A stretch of 64,000 bases of DNA from Planctomycetota bacterium. GTDB taxonomy: Bacteria > Planctomycetota > Brocadiia > JAADGH01. The notes beneath the pieces are model-generated. The model was not told the origin of the DNA. It did not search any database and saw only the letters and a list, made by a program, of their open reading frames with translations. The DNA lies in contig JAADGH010000061.1 in the NCBI GenBank assembly GCA_013152475.1, positions 29,635-93,634 on the forward strand. Direction: 5' to 3'. Every line of letters starts with the position of its first letter. Position 1 is the stretch's first letter. Both the position numbers and the translations under genes were made by a program. This document shows, piece by piece, positions 18,486 through 26,615 of this stretch.

Positions 18486-18565
18486 AATGACAATTACTCA
18501 GTCACAGTTACCACACTCGGCTAAATGACTCCACTCCTTTTAGCCGCCAAAGAAAACCGCAAAGG

Positions 18566-21500
18566 TTACTTGTTCCCGGCCGGCGCAAGCTCCCACGTCC
18601 ACGCCTTCGGTGCGTCAATGCCGTTCCCCGCGAAGTCCCTGGCCGACAGCAACCTCACCTCAACCGCCGCCTTATCGCCCAGCGCCTTCTGCGCCTCAGC
18701 GCCCAGTCGCCAGGTCAGGGTCTCTGTCTGCTGGTCGTACCACATGACTTTGTTGTCGATCCGATAGGTCTTGCCCGCGACGGAAACGGCCACGCTCCCC
18801 GGGTCCAATCCGTTTTTTTCGGCGAATCGGATCGTGAACGTCCCCGCCATGTCCCGCTGCGGCTCAAAGGTCTCCACACGTGGAGGCGTGACATCCACGA
18901 TGATCTGCTCGTGAACCGGGGCCGACCAGTTGCCCGCCCCGTCCCGGAGCATCAGGTGGATGTAAGCGATCCCATCTTCCAGCTTTTCGGTGTCGGCGTC
19001 AAGCGTCTTGCCCACGGGTGTGGAGTCGGGCGCGGCATTGACGGCGATTCGATGGTCGGCGACGCCCGACACGTCCTCGGCCGTCCAGGTGGGCTGGAGC
19101 GTCTTCCGGGAGAGGAGCGGACGCATGCGGATGTTGTCGATACAGAACGCCGCCCCCTCGTAGTTGCCGAGGTAGCCGGTTACATCGTCGCCAAAATGAA
19201 TATTCGTGAGTGCGAATTCCTTTCGTGTGGGATCATGGGATTTGACGATGTCGAAAAGATTCACCGAAGCGCTGCGCCACGTTCCGTCGGCCAGAATATT
19301 GGGAATCGCGCCCACCGTCTCGTAGTGGCCGTAGAGGCGCAGGTCCTGACGGAAGGTTTCGGCGGCGAAGCGGACGACCTTCCGCTCGTCGTCAAGATCG
19401 AAGCTGCAATCGACCGGAACGTCCCGGCTCACCTTGTAGTTGAAGGTGAGGAGGGGGAAGCGGCCCACATCGCACGGCCGGGTGAGGAAGCCCACGCCGA
19501 AGTCATGGGCTATGCACAGATTCTGCACGCGCAGGTAATACCCCCGGCCCGGCTTTTCACTGCGTTCGCGTCGCAGCCATCCCCCCGCCCGGCCGGGCAT
19601 GGTGCGGCTGCGGCCGACCGGGTAGCAGTCCCCAAGATTCCTCTCGAAGTCATACCCGATGAAATCCGCGGCGCCGGCCCGGAGCCGAATGTGGGTCGGT
19701 GGAAACCTGTCTTTTGCGGCGGTGTAGCGCCAGGCAATCTTGTATGGCTCCGCCGCATTGCCGGCGTAGTCGCGCAGCCCGGTCAGCTCGACGTGGATAT
19801 CCTCGCCGTCCTTCAGCGTAATTCCGGCGGCCGGGAGATCGAGCTCCAGTATCCCGGACAAGGGCGTGAATCGAACGGCCTTGTGCGTCGTATCGAGCGA
19901 CCGCCCCTGGACTGTCAGCCGGATCGAGGCGGGATCGACCCCCGACCCATCGTCGGACAGATGGAAGAGGATCGAGTTCTGCCTTGCCGGATCGACGAGG
20001 GGCATCGTTACCTTTCCAACGACAGGGGGCCGGCGATCCGTCCGGACCCCGTTGTGAAACTGGAAGTCACCGACGGCATACCGCGCCCCGCGCGGGTTCC
20101 CCCCGTACCCGGCAAGCAGGTACCCGTCGTTGGACCGATTCGCAAATGCGATCTTCCGGATGACGAATGATCTCTTGTAGGGGTACCGGTCCTTCAGCGC
20201 GTCGAAGAGGCGAAACGAGGACCGATGCCACGCGCCGTCGGCGGCGATGCCGGGGAACGAACCCAGGACGATGGCCCGGCCGTCATCGGCCTCCGGCCCC
20301 GTCAGGCGGATGCGATGGGGGGCGCCGTCGAACTCGAAGAACAGATCCACCTTCGCATCCGGCTCGGCCTTGAAGGCAAGGCTCAGCAGACGTTCCGCGG
20401 CCGCGTCGACCGAGTCGGGCCGGTACGACATCCTGAACGGCCCGCCGGGGAGCGCGTTCGTTGCGCAGAAGCCTTGCCCATCGCGCTCCGCGTTGGCCGT
20501 AAGACCCATCTCGCTTACATTGGTAAACCCCCCGTTGGAGAAGGGCCACCGGGAGTTGAAGACCAACTCGGGCGGATTCGTTTTTGCGTAAGCGATGCGC
20601 ATGCGGGAGAGGAGAATTGCGTTGTTCACCGTCCACACGCCCACCTGTCCCTTCCTCAGCGGCTCGGGGTCCAGGAAGTCAAGGGCCAACTGTCCGTTCA
20701 TGAAGAACCGGATGTGCGCCCCCTCCTTCATGAGGCGCAGGTGATACCAGCGCCGGTGCAGCCGCATGGCCGTGTCCCAGCTCAGTTCGCGCCTCGGCAG
20801 GAGGAAGAGAGGGGACCGCGTCTCGTCCACCACCCGGTCCCGGCGATAGAGCCGCGTCCACCGGTTTTCCTCCCCGGCCACGATGACGGAATAGCCGTGC
20901 GCGGGGCTGTCGTCCTCGGCGCAAATCGTGAGGCACAGGTCGCCCGGTCGCTCGTGGGGCGACTTCCAGTAGGCAGGCATCGCCAGGGCGGTGAAGACGT
21001 CGAGGGTGACGTCGCCCTCGAACGTCCGCTTGTGCCAGAGCGAGGCCATCTGCCGGCTGCGGCCGCCGAACCACGACCAACGCGGGTCGCACACCCAGCG
21101 GTTCATGATTCCCCATCGGCCGCCGACGATCTTCCAGTCCACGGGCACGCTGTCGAAGGCGTAGTCCAGCACATTGCTCGACGACACCGACGCGCGCGAC
21201 GCCTTCGGACCGAACAGGCTGCGCAGGCCGACCCGACCGCCGGCCAGCGGCTCGACCTGAACAGTCCGGACGACCTTGCCGTCGACAACAACTCGAACCG
21301 TTCCCGCTCGCGACTCGACGGCCACGCGCCTGAACCCGGCTGGAAGCGGCTCGTCCTTAGCCAGGGCCGCCGCATTCCGAAAGAGCGAATAGGTGTTCGA
21401 TATCCGGTGCACACACATTCGAAAACCCCTCCGGGGCGAGCGGCGGTCCGCATTGATGATGAGCATAAACTCCGGCGAGAACTTGTCCTGCACCTCCAAC

Positions 21501-23011
21501 CTGGCATCGCCGGGAAAGGGATAGCCGTGCCAGTAAGTGGTTGCTCCTTGTTCGTCGTCCCCTTTGGTCCAGCGGTTCAGATCGCCGGCCCAGTCGGTCA
21601 TGTATTCGTCGGTGACGAAGAGAGGCTTGTAGCGGACCGGCTCGGTGGACGGTTTCTGGAGTTGGGTCGAAATGACTTCCACATCGTCGAAGTACACCCC
21701 CAGCGAGTTGGCGGCGTAGAGGCCCGCCCTGCCCCAGGTGAGATCGGGGACGGTCGCATCGAGAACAGGCACGCCATCCACATAGGCATGGACAGAGGCG
21801 CCCTGAACGGACAGCCTGAGGCGGTAGTATTGCTCCGGTGCGAAGCCGCCGGGCCGCGTCGCCAGCACTTTCGACTGTCCGTCCACGACCTGCACCAGGT
21901 CCAACGCCCCGCGCCGGTCCTCCGACTCATCCGCCGACCAGCGGAACAGCAAATAGTTCTTTGGGTCGCGAACGCACGTCGCAAGGCCGAACGCCCCCTG
22001 TCCGAGGGATCGGACGGAGGCCCCGGTGGTCGTATCGCTCCAGAAGGTGTGCCCGGCGGCGATCAATGCCTCCGGGGAGAACTTCGCCGGGCGGATGACG
22101 GCGACGTCTTCGATGCTGTCCAGGTCGATCCGCCTGCGGACTATGCGGGCCGTGAAAATCGTCTTCTTTCCGTCGCGAACGCGGGCAAGGGAGAGGGTGA
22201 CCGGCTCGCCTTCCTTGCCCTGCAGCCGCTCGACGACGTCCTCCCGCGACGTGCCGACGGCCGTCCGCCCGTCGATGAGGAGGATCGTGTCGCCCGTACG
22301 GACACCGGCCTCCCAGGCGGGGGTGCCGTCGAAGACGTGGATGACCACGGCGCGATCATTTTGGTGTTCGATCCGCATCCCCGTGCCGACGTACCGGCGG
22401 GTGCGACCCCGCTCCAGGTCCGAAAAGGCCGGCGTGTCGGGGAATCGACAGAAAAGCGCGAAGGGGTTCATGCTCCGGTCGGCCCACTGGACGCCGCAGA
22501 TCTCCCAGTGACCCGAAAGGGGCTGCCACGCGCCGGACGGTTCACGGCGCATGAAATCGTCGCTAAAGGCGACATCGCCCATCGGCTGGACGCGCAGGAG
22601 CTTGGCGGAATCGGGGGAGATGGCGGCGGCGGGGCCGTGGAAGTCCGTGTCTTCGGCTCGGCAGAGGAACCGGCCGTTGACGGCGACGACGATCTCGCGT
22701 TCCCTCCGCTGAATCTCCACATTCACCTTTGCGAAATTCTCCGAGAGCGGCGCCGAGGCCAGTTCGCGGTCATGTCCGTCCCGGACCTTTCGAAGGGCGC
22801 CCGCTTGCCGAGTGATGCGGACGTAGTAGGCGTTCCGCCCGTCTTGAACGCAGAAGTAGAGGCGCGCTTCACTTCCCACCGCCGGGACCGGTGTGGAAAA
22901 GATGAACAGATGCCGACCGGGCTTGCCGGCGTTCGCGACGACTCCCGTGCAGAGAGCGAGGAGGATAAACAGAACGGTGCGGGACAGTCTTTTCCCTGGG
23001 CTACAGGTCAT
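18566..23011 (-). CDS. Giant secreted PDZ / LamG-like multidomain protein
   Basis: A protein of 1481 aa. ATG 23011 overlaps the stop of the upstream LTXXQ gene and begins a signal peptide (SRTVLFILLALCTGVVANA). Residues ~30-170 are a jelly-roll domain; ~204-300 a PDZ domain (GTGMRIEHQNDRAVVIHVFD, GVRTGDTILLIDGRTA). From ~310 to ~900 there are about three repeated concanavalin/LamG-like modules (YYRLRLSVQG, GRAGLYAANSLGVYFDDVEV). From ~900 on come glycan-binding-like and Ig-like modules ending in a DFAGNGIDAPKAW domain. No catalytic motif is evident. PDZ plus many beta-sandwich modules suggest a cell-surface or periplasmic scaffold that binds peptide C-termini and glycans. Third gene of an apparent operon; I do not recognise a characterised homologue. 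Confidence 0.7.
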   Translation of the reverse strand: MTCSPGKRLSRTVLFILLALCTGVVANAGKPGRHLFIFSTPVPAVGSEARLYFCVQDGRNAYYVRITRQAGALRKVRDGHDRELASAPLSENFAKVNVEIQRREREIVVAVNGRFLCRAEDTDFHGPAAAISPDSAKLLRVQPMGDVAFSDDFMRREPSGAWQPLSGHWEICGVQWADRSMNPFALFCRFPDTPAFSDLERGRTRRYVGTGMRIEHQNDRAVVIHVFDGTPAWEAGVRTGDTILLIDGRTAVGTSREDVVERLQGKEGEPVTLSLARVRDGKKTIFTARIVRRRIDLDSIEDVAVIRPAKFSPEALIAAGHTFWSDTTTGASVRSLGQGAFGLATCVRDPKNYLLFRWSADESEDRRGALDLVQVVDGQSKVLATRPGGFAPEQYYRLRLSVQGASVHAYVDGVPVLDATVPDLTWGRAGLYAANSLGVYFDDVEVISTQLQKPSTEPVRYKPLFVTDEYMTDWAGDLNRWTKGDDEQGATTYWHGYPFPGDARLEVQDKFSPEFMLIINADRRSPRRGFRMCVHRISNTYSLFRNAAALAKDEPLPAGFRRVAVESRAGTVRVVVDGKVVRTVQVEPLAGGRVGLRSLFGPKASRASVSSSNVLDYAFDSVPVDWKIVGGRWGIMNRWVCDPRWSWFGGRSRQMASLWHKRTFEGDVTLDVFTALAMPAYWKSPHERPGDLCLTICAEDDSPAHGYSVIVAGEENRWTRLYRRDRVVDETRSPLFLLPRRELSWDTAMRLHRRWYHLRLMKEGAHIRFFMNGQLALDFLDPEPLRKGQVGVWTVNNAILLSRMRIAYAKTNPPELVFNSRWPFSNGGFTNVSEMGLTANAERDGQGFCATNALPGGPFRMSYRPDSVDAAAERLLSLAFKAEPDAKVDLFFEFDGAPHRIRLTGPEADDGRAIVLGSFPGIAADGAWHRSSFRLFDALKDRYPYKRSFVIRKIAFANRSNDGYLLAGYGGNPRGARYAVGDFQFHNGVRTDRRPPVVGKVTMPLVDPARQNSILFHLSDDGSGVDPASIRLTVQGRSLDTTHKAVRFTPLSGILELDLPAAGITLKDGEDIHVELTGLRDYAGNAAEPYKIAWRYTAAKDRFPPTHIRLRAGAADFIGYDFERNLGDCYPVGRSRTMPGRAGGWLRRERSEKPGRGYYLRVQNLCIAHDFGVGFLTRPCDVGRFPLLTFNYKVSRDVPVDCSFDLDDERKVVRFAAETFRQDLRLYGHYETVGAIPNILADGTWRSASVNLFDIVKSHDPTRKEFALTNIHFGDDVTGYLGNYEGAAFCIDNIRMRPLLSRKTLQPTWTAEDVSGVADHRIAVNAAPDSTPVGKTLDADTEKLEDGIAYIHLMLRDGAGNWSAPVHEQIIVDVTPPRVETFEPQRDMAGTFTIRFAEKNGLDPGSVAVSVAGKTYRIDNKVMWYDQQTETLTWRLGAEAQKALGDKAAVEVRLLSARDFAGNGIDAPKAWTWELAPAGNK

Positions 23012-23714
23012 CCTGGTTCGCGTTTGGGGACTGCTGGCGACGGTTGATGCCGGCGCGGAACATGTCGCGCTCGCGCTTCCAATCCTCATACTTCTTGTAT
23101 TGGTCGGGGGCAAGGATCGCTTTGACTTTCTTGTCGCGCGTGGCCAAGGCATTCTCTTTTGCGCGGTCGATATCCTCCACGCGCGCCGTCCCCTGGACGA
23201 GTTGGGAATAGGCCATGCGGACCTGCTGCTGTTCCTCTTTCATGAACTGCGCGATCTGTTTTTTCTGAACAGGCGACAGATGCGCCAAGGCGACTAACTC
23301 GTCGAGATGGCGTTCCCACAGGTCCTCCGCCCATCGCCGCTGCTCGGCCTGCCTCCGCTGCTGCTCCTCGGCCATGACCTCCTCGATGAGCAGCTTCAGC
23401 TCGGCCCGCGCGCGCGGGTTCATGCCTTTCGGCGTGAGGGCCTCGATCTTGGAGACGTAATCCCGAGTCGCGTCGATTTCCCGTTGAATCTCGTCCATCT
23501 GGGGCGCCAGCTCTTCGTAGGACTTCAGCACTTCCTGGATGGCGGAGGAGAGCTTGACTACCTTCCCGATCTCCTTCTTCAGCTCTGCGTTTTCCTTCTG
23601 CAGCCGGGCCAGCTCGGCCTCCAGCTCTCCCGTCCGGCGGGAGCAGCCCGACAGGGCCGACAGGCATACGGCCACTGCAACCAGGAAGCCAATGGTGGAA
23701 GACGCGCGTTTCAT
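23001..23714 (-). CDS. LTXXQ (Spy/CpxP-like) coiled-coil lipoprotein
   Basis: A 237-aa protein with lipoprotein signal CLSALSGC. Residues ~30-80 form a heptad-rich coiled coil (ELEAELARLQKENAELKKEI). Residues ~140-215 are helical and include LSPVQKKQIAQF and LAPDQYKKYEDW, the LTxxQ-type motifs of Spy/CpxP periplasmic chaperones. It is longer than Spy and has the additional coiled coil. Inferred role: periplasmic chaperone or sensor. It lies 30 nt after a small lipoprotein gene and overlaps the giant PDZ gene by 11 nt, so all three are likely co-transcribed from the promoter at 24219-24191. Confidence 0.75.
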   Translation of the reverse strand: MKRASSTIGFLVAVAVCLSALSGCSRRTGELEAELARLQKENAELKKEIGKVVKLSSAIQEVLKSYEELAPQMDEIQREIDATRDYVSKIEALTPKGMNPRARAELKLLIEEVMAEEQQRRQAEQRRWAEDLWERHLDELVALAHLSPVQKKQIAQFMKEEQQQVRMAYSQLVQGTARVEDIDRAKENALATRDKKVKAILAPDQYKKYEDWKRERDMFRAGINRRQQSPNANQDDL

Positions 23715-23744
23715 AGTCGTTCGGCTGTGGATAAATCGTTTGGA

Positions 23745-24137
23745 TTACGAAGGAGACTGCGGCGGATCGGGGGGGCTGTCCTCGGACTTGTCTCCCTTCT
23801 CCATCTTCTCTATCTCCTCGCGGGCGGCCTGCCGTGCGCATTCGGCGGCGGACTCTGCGGCCGCGGCCGCCTGCTGCCGCATGGCCACGGCGGAGCGCTT
23901 GGCGCGCGCTACGCGGATGCGCATCGCGCGGCCCTTTCTGGCAACGATATGGACCCGGACGGTCAGCCCCGTTGTCGCCAGTCCCACTCCTCCCCCCTGC
24001 ACGTTGTTCGCCAGCGAAGCGCTTTGCGTATTGACCCGAGCGCGCGCGCGAAACCTGCAGCCGGACAGAAAACAGGGCAGCGCAAGGAACAGTATGAGAG
24101 CCGCATGGACTGAGATATGTGACAGGCGTTCCTTCAT
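23745..24137 (-). CDS. Small Ala/Arg-rich lipoprotein
   Basis: A 130-aa protein. ATG 24137 has AAGGAG seven bases upstream. Signal peptide ends PCFLSGC (lipobox). The mature part is very basic at first (RFRARARVN, RAMRIRVARAKRSAVAM), then an Ala-rich helix (QQAAAAAESAAECARQAAR), then an acidic Pro/Ser tail (DKSEDSPPDPPQSPS). No family recognised. First gene of the three-gene envelope operon, with a near-perfect promoter ~47 nt upstream. Confidence 0.65.
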   Translation of the reverse strand: MKERLSHISVHAALILFLALPCFLSGCRFRARARVNTQSASLANNVQGGGVGLATTGLTVRVHIVARKGRAMRIRVARAKRSAVAMRQQAAAAAESAAECARQAAREEIEKMEKGDKSEDSPPDPPQSPS

Positions 24138-24190
24138 GGCAGACTCCTTATGAAAGCGACGAGAAGATACTCGCCTGGATATGTACACCT

Positions 24191-24219
24191 ATTTTACACG
24201 ACATCAGAAGAGCTGTCAA
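24191..24219 (-). promoter_or_regulatory. Near-consensus sigma70 promoter for the envelope operon
   Basis: Minus strand TTGACA (24219-24214), 17-bp spacer, TAAAAT (24196-24191). One of the two strongest promoters in the window. I see no other feature in the rest of the 24220-24441 gap. Confidence 0.75.
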
Positions 24220-24441
24220 ATGCGTTTTTGACGCCAGCGGTGCAAGGCAGAGTGGATTGGCTCGAGGTCTCCCGGGTCGTGATGGGGGCGCGGCGTACAG
24301 GCACCGGTTACCACCGCCAGCGATGCGGTCCGCGTTTACGGCAAAAACCGATGCAAAATTGTTACCGCCAGCCGCAGCCCCCAGCGAAACGAGAAATACT
24401 CGTGGTGTTTCTTCAGGGGGACATGGCGCAGCAACCCCTCA

Positions 24442-25365
24442 CTATTTCTTCTGGCGAGCTTTGCTCTTCTTCTTATCCGGCTGCGGGACCTTCAGTTCCT
24501 TGCCGCCGGACTCGACGGACTTCTGCGCGGTGTCGAGGATGGCGATGACGTGGAGCGTGTCACCGAGCGAAATCGGCGGCTTGCCGGTCTCGATCATGGT
24601 CACAAATCGGGCCAGCATGTTCGTATAGCCATCGGTGGCCGACTCGATCACCTGCTCGCCCTTCGTGCCGCGCAGCACGCAGCGCCAGCCCCCACGGGCC
24701 GCGCCCTCGCCGCACATCCACATGGCGATCAACCCGCTCTCGAACTTCAGGTGAACCAGGTCGAGCTTCTCCGTGCCGAGATGCTGCACCGTGGCCACGC
24801 GGCCCTCGACCACGCCAAGAAGCAGCTCGAGGGAATGGACGCCGTAGAAGATCAGCTCGTTCGGGCCGAAGGTGGCGGCCATGAGCGGCTTGCCGACTTT
24901 TTCCTTCAGCGAATCTTTCAGCGCCAGGACCTCATTGCAGTACCGGAGCGACGAGCCCGACTGGAACAGGCAGCCCTTCTTCTTCGCACGATCCACGACG
25001 CGTTTCGCCTCGACGTACTTCCGGCTGAGCGGCTTGTCCACGAAGAGAGGAATCTTCCGGTCAATGAAGTGGGGGGCGAACTTATAGAGCTCCTGCGAGC
25101 AATCGTCGGCGATGAGCACGCCGTCCACGTCCTCGGCGGCGTCTTCGTATCGATCGAGGACCGTCTCGATGTGCCGCGTGTCGGCCAGCTCCTGGGCGGC
25201 TTTCCTGTTCGCGTCCCAGATCTTGATAATGCGCGCGTTCCTCAGGCGCGGGTCGGCGGCCTGCGTAGGCTTGCCCGTCTCCGGATCGAAGATTCCGTTG
25301 AAAAGGCCCGTGAACGTCTTCCCATGGGGCCACTCCGCAGCCGTCACCAATGCCAGGTTCAGCAT
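24442..25365 (-). CDS. Gfo/Idh/MocA-family oxidoreductase
   Basis: A 307-aa protein. ATG 25365 has AAGGAG eight bases upstream. N-terminal nucleotide-binding half (LNLALVTAAEWPHGKTF, DVDGVLIADD, IPLFVDKPLSRKYVEAKRVV, the EKP-like block), then an alpha/beta substrate half (SSLRYCNEVLALKDSL, ELIFYGVHSLELLLG). The Rossmann glycine motif is atypical, replaced by TAAEWPHG, and an insert (GLFNGIFDPETGKP) follows it. The tail is Lys-rich (DKKKSKARQKK). Members oxidise or reduce sugars and cyclitols with NAD(P). Single gene, divergent from DUF4438. Confidence 0.82.
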   Translation of the reverse strand: MLNLALVTAAEWPHGKTFTGLFNGIFDPETGKPTQAADPRLRNARIIKIWDANRKAAQELADTRHIETVLDRYEDAAEDVDGVLIADDCSQELYKFAPHFIDRKIPLFVDKPLSRKYVEAKRVVDRAKKKGCLFQSGSSLRYCNEVLALKDSLKEKVGKPLMAATFGPNELIFYGVHSLELLLGVVEGRVATVQHLGTEKLDLVHLKFESGLIAMWMCGEGAARGGWRCVLRGTKGEQVIESATDGYTNMLARFVTMIETGKPPISLGDTLHVIAILDTAQKSVESGGKELKVPQPDKKKSKARQKK

Positions 25366-25410
25366 GACTCGTGCTCCTTGAAACAAATGGCTTCCAGTAC
25401 ACGGGCCGCC

Positions 25411-25439
25411 ATGCTACCCCCTGCCTCAAACAGCGTCAA
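25411..25439 (-). promoter_or_regulatory. sigma70-type promoter for the oxidoreductase gene
   Basis: Minus strand TTGACG (25439-25434), 17-bp spacer, TAGCAT (25416-25411). Back-to-back with the promoter at 25460-25488; the two -35 boxes are 20 bp apart. Confidence 0.6.
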
Positions 25440-25459
25440 GCGAAAACCGCCAAATCGTC

Positions 25460-25488
25460 TTGACCGCCAAAGGGTGAGACGGTATGAT
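25460..25488 (+). promoter_or_regulatory. sigma70-type promoter for the DUF4438 gene
   Basis: TTGACC (25460-25465), 17-bp spacer, TATGAT (25483-25488). About 37 nt upstream of the GTG start. Confidence 0.7.
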
Positions 25489-25531
25489 CCATCCTCCTTG
25501 GAAGATCAAGGTTTTGGGAGGAGGATGAAAA

Positions 25532-26422
25532 GTGCTAAAGACCAACGAAGACAAGCTCGTCATGCAAAGCGTACTGGGCGAGGTGAGCCCTCCCGGCGGG
25601 GGGCGGCCGCCGTACCGCGTCGGCCCCGATGGCAAGCCGAACGTCCTGCCGGGGACCGGGGGCATCACCTACAATCTCCGTGTCGGCGATGGCTGCGTCG
25701 GCCTGAAGGCTGATCATGTCGAGCCGTGCGTCACCACGAAGTCGAAGGACGCGTCCGCCAACACCGGCTACAACACCCTGTCCGGCGCCGGCAACGAGGC
25801 GCGGGTGGTCTCGGGCGATGCCAAGGGAGCAAAGGGCGTCGTCACCGGGAAGCACGGCGGCTGCGAGCACGTCATGATCGACTTCGACGACAAGACGCTC
25901 GACAAGCTCGTCATCGGCGACAAGGTCCAGATCAAGGCATTCGGCCTCGGCCTGGAACTGATCGACTTCCCGGACGTGGCCGTCATGAACCTGTCGCCCC
26001 GGCTGCTCAAGGCATGGCCCATCAAGGGGACGAAGAAGAGCGGCGTCCTGAAGGTTCCCGTCACCCACAAGATCCCCGGCGCCATCATGGGATCGGGGTT
26101 GGGGTCGAGCGACTGCCACACGGGCGACTACGACATCCAGCTCTTCGACAAGAAGATCGTCGCAAAGCACGGCCTGGACACGCTGCGCTTCGGCGACCTC
26201 GTCGCCATCATGGACACCGACCACTCCTTCGGCCGCATCTACCAGACGGGTGCGGTCTCCGTCGGCGTCGTCGTCCACAGCGACTGCGTCAATGCCGGCC
26301 ACGGACCCGGCGTGATGACGCTCCTGACCTCGGCAAAGGGCAAGATCGACCCGGTCATCAGCAGAGACGCGAACATCAGCACCTATCTCAAGATCGGTCG
26401 GGCAAGAAGGAAACGAAAGTAG
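25532..26422 (+). CDS. DUF4438 domain protein, probably frameshifted near the 3' end
   Basis: A 296-aa protein starting at GTG 25532 with GGAGGAGG seven bases upstream. Sequence blocks (GVTYNL-like GITYNLRVGDG, ANTGYNTLSGAGNEA, GAKGVVTGKHGGCEHV, GSGLGSSDCHTGDYDIQ, DTDHSFGRIYQTGAVSVG) fit the DUF4438 family; function is unknown. No signal peptide. After TYLKIG the frame degenerates to RARRKRK and stops, but the overlapping -1 frame continues as KKETKVGQAVITSIAPYG and runs to a TGA at 26518-26520 with the same very high third-position GC. A single missing base near 26393-26404 would give a continuous ~329-aa protein. Confidence 0.8.
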   Translation: MLKTNEDKLVMQSVLGEVSPPGGGRPPYRVGPDGKPNVLPGTGGITYNLRVGDGCVGLKADHVEPCVTTKSKDASANTGYNTLSGAGNEARVVSGDAKGAKGVVTGKHGGCEHVMIDFDDKTLDKLVIGDKVQIKAFGLGLELIDFPDVAVMNLSPRLLKAWPIKGTKKSGVLKVPVTHKIPGAIMGSGLGSSDCHTGDYDIQLFDKKIVAKHGLDTLRFGDLVAIMDTDHSFGRIYQTGAVSVGVVVHSDCVNAGHGPGVMTLLTSAKGKIDPVISRDANISTYLKIGRARRKRK

Positions 26423-26577
26423 GGCAGGCTGTCATCACCTCCATCGCCCCCTACGGCACGTTCACCATCCAGCAGATGAAGGACTACCTCGCCCAACAGG
26501 GCATCCCGATCAGGCGATGACGTTGCTGTGTTGGAGTGATGGATGGCCAATACCCTACTACTCCATCCCTCCAACCG

Positions 26578-26606
26578 TTGATCTTGTCGCCCCCGCGTGA
26601 TACGAT
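26578..26606 (+). promoter_or_regulatory. sigma70-type promoter for priA (near-leaderless)
   Basis: TTGATC (26578-26583), 17-bp spacer, TACGAT (26601-26606). The ATG at 26616 is only nine bases after the -10 box, so the predicted transcript begins about 3 nt before the start codon, consistent with the absence of a ribosome site. Confidence 0.6.
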
Positions 26607-26615
26607 GCCCTTGCC

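Noticed and set aside
20225..23047. 940-codon plus-strand open frame
   Set aside because: Antisense to the giant PDZ protein; no recognisable motif and shadow-like composition.
24189..24441. Short frames in the 250-bp gap upstream of the small lipoprotein gene
   Set aside because: No ribosome site or protein-like composition; the only feature is the promoter at 24219-24191.
25726..26380. Plus-strand frame overlapping the DUF4438 gene as an independent gene
   Set aside because: Only its last ~39 codons look protein-like; the rest is Arg/His-rich shadow. Treated as a frameshifted end of DUF4438.
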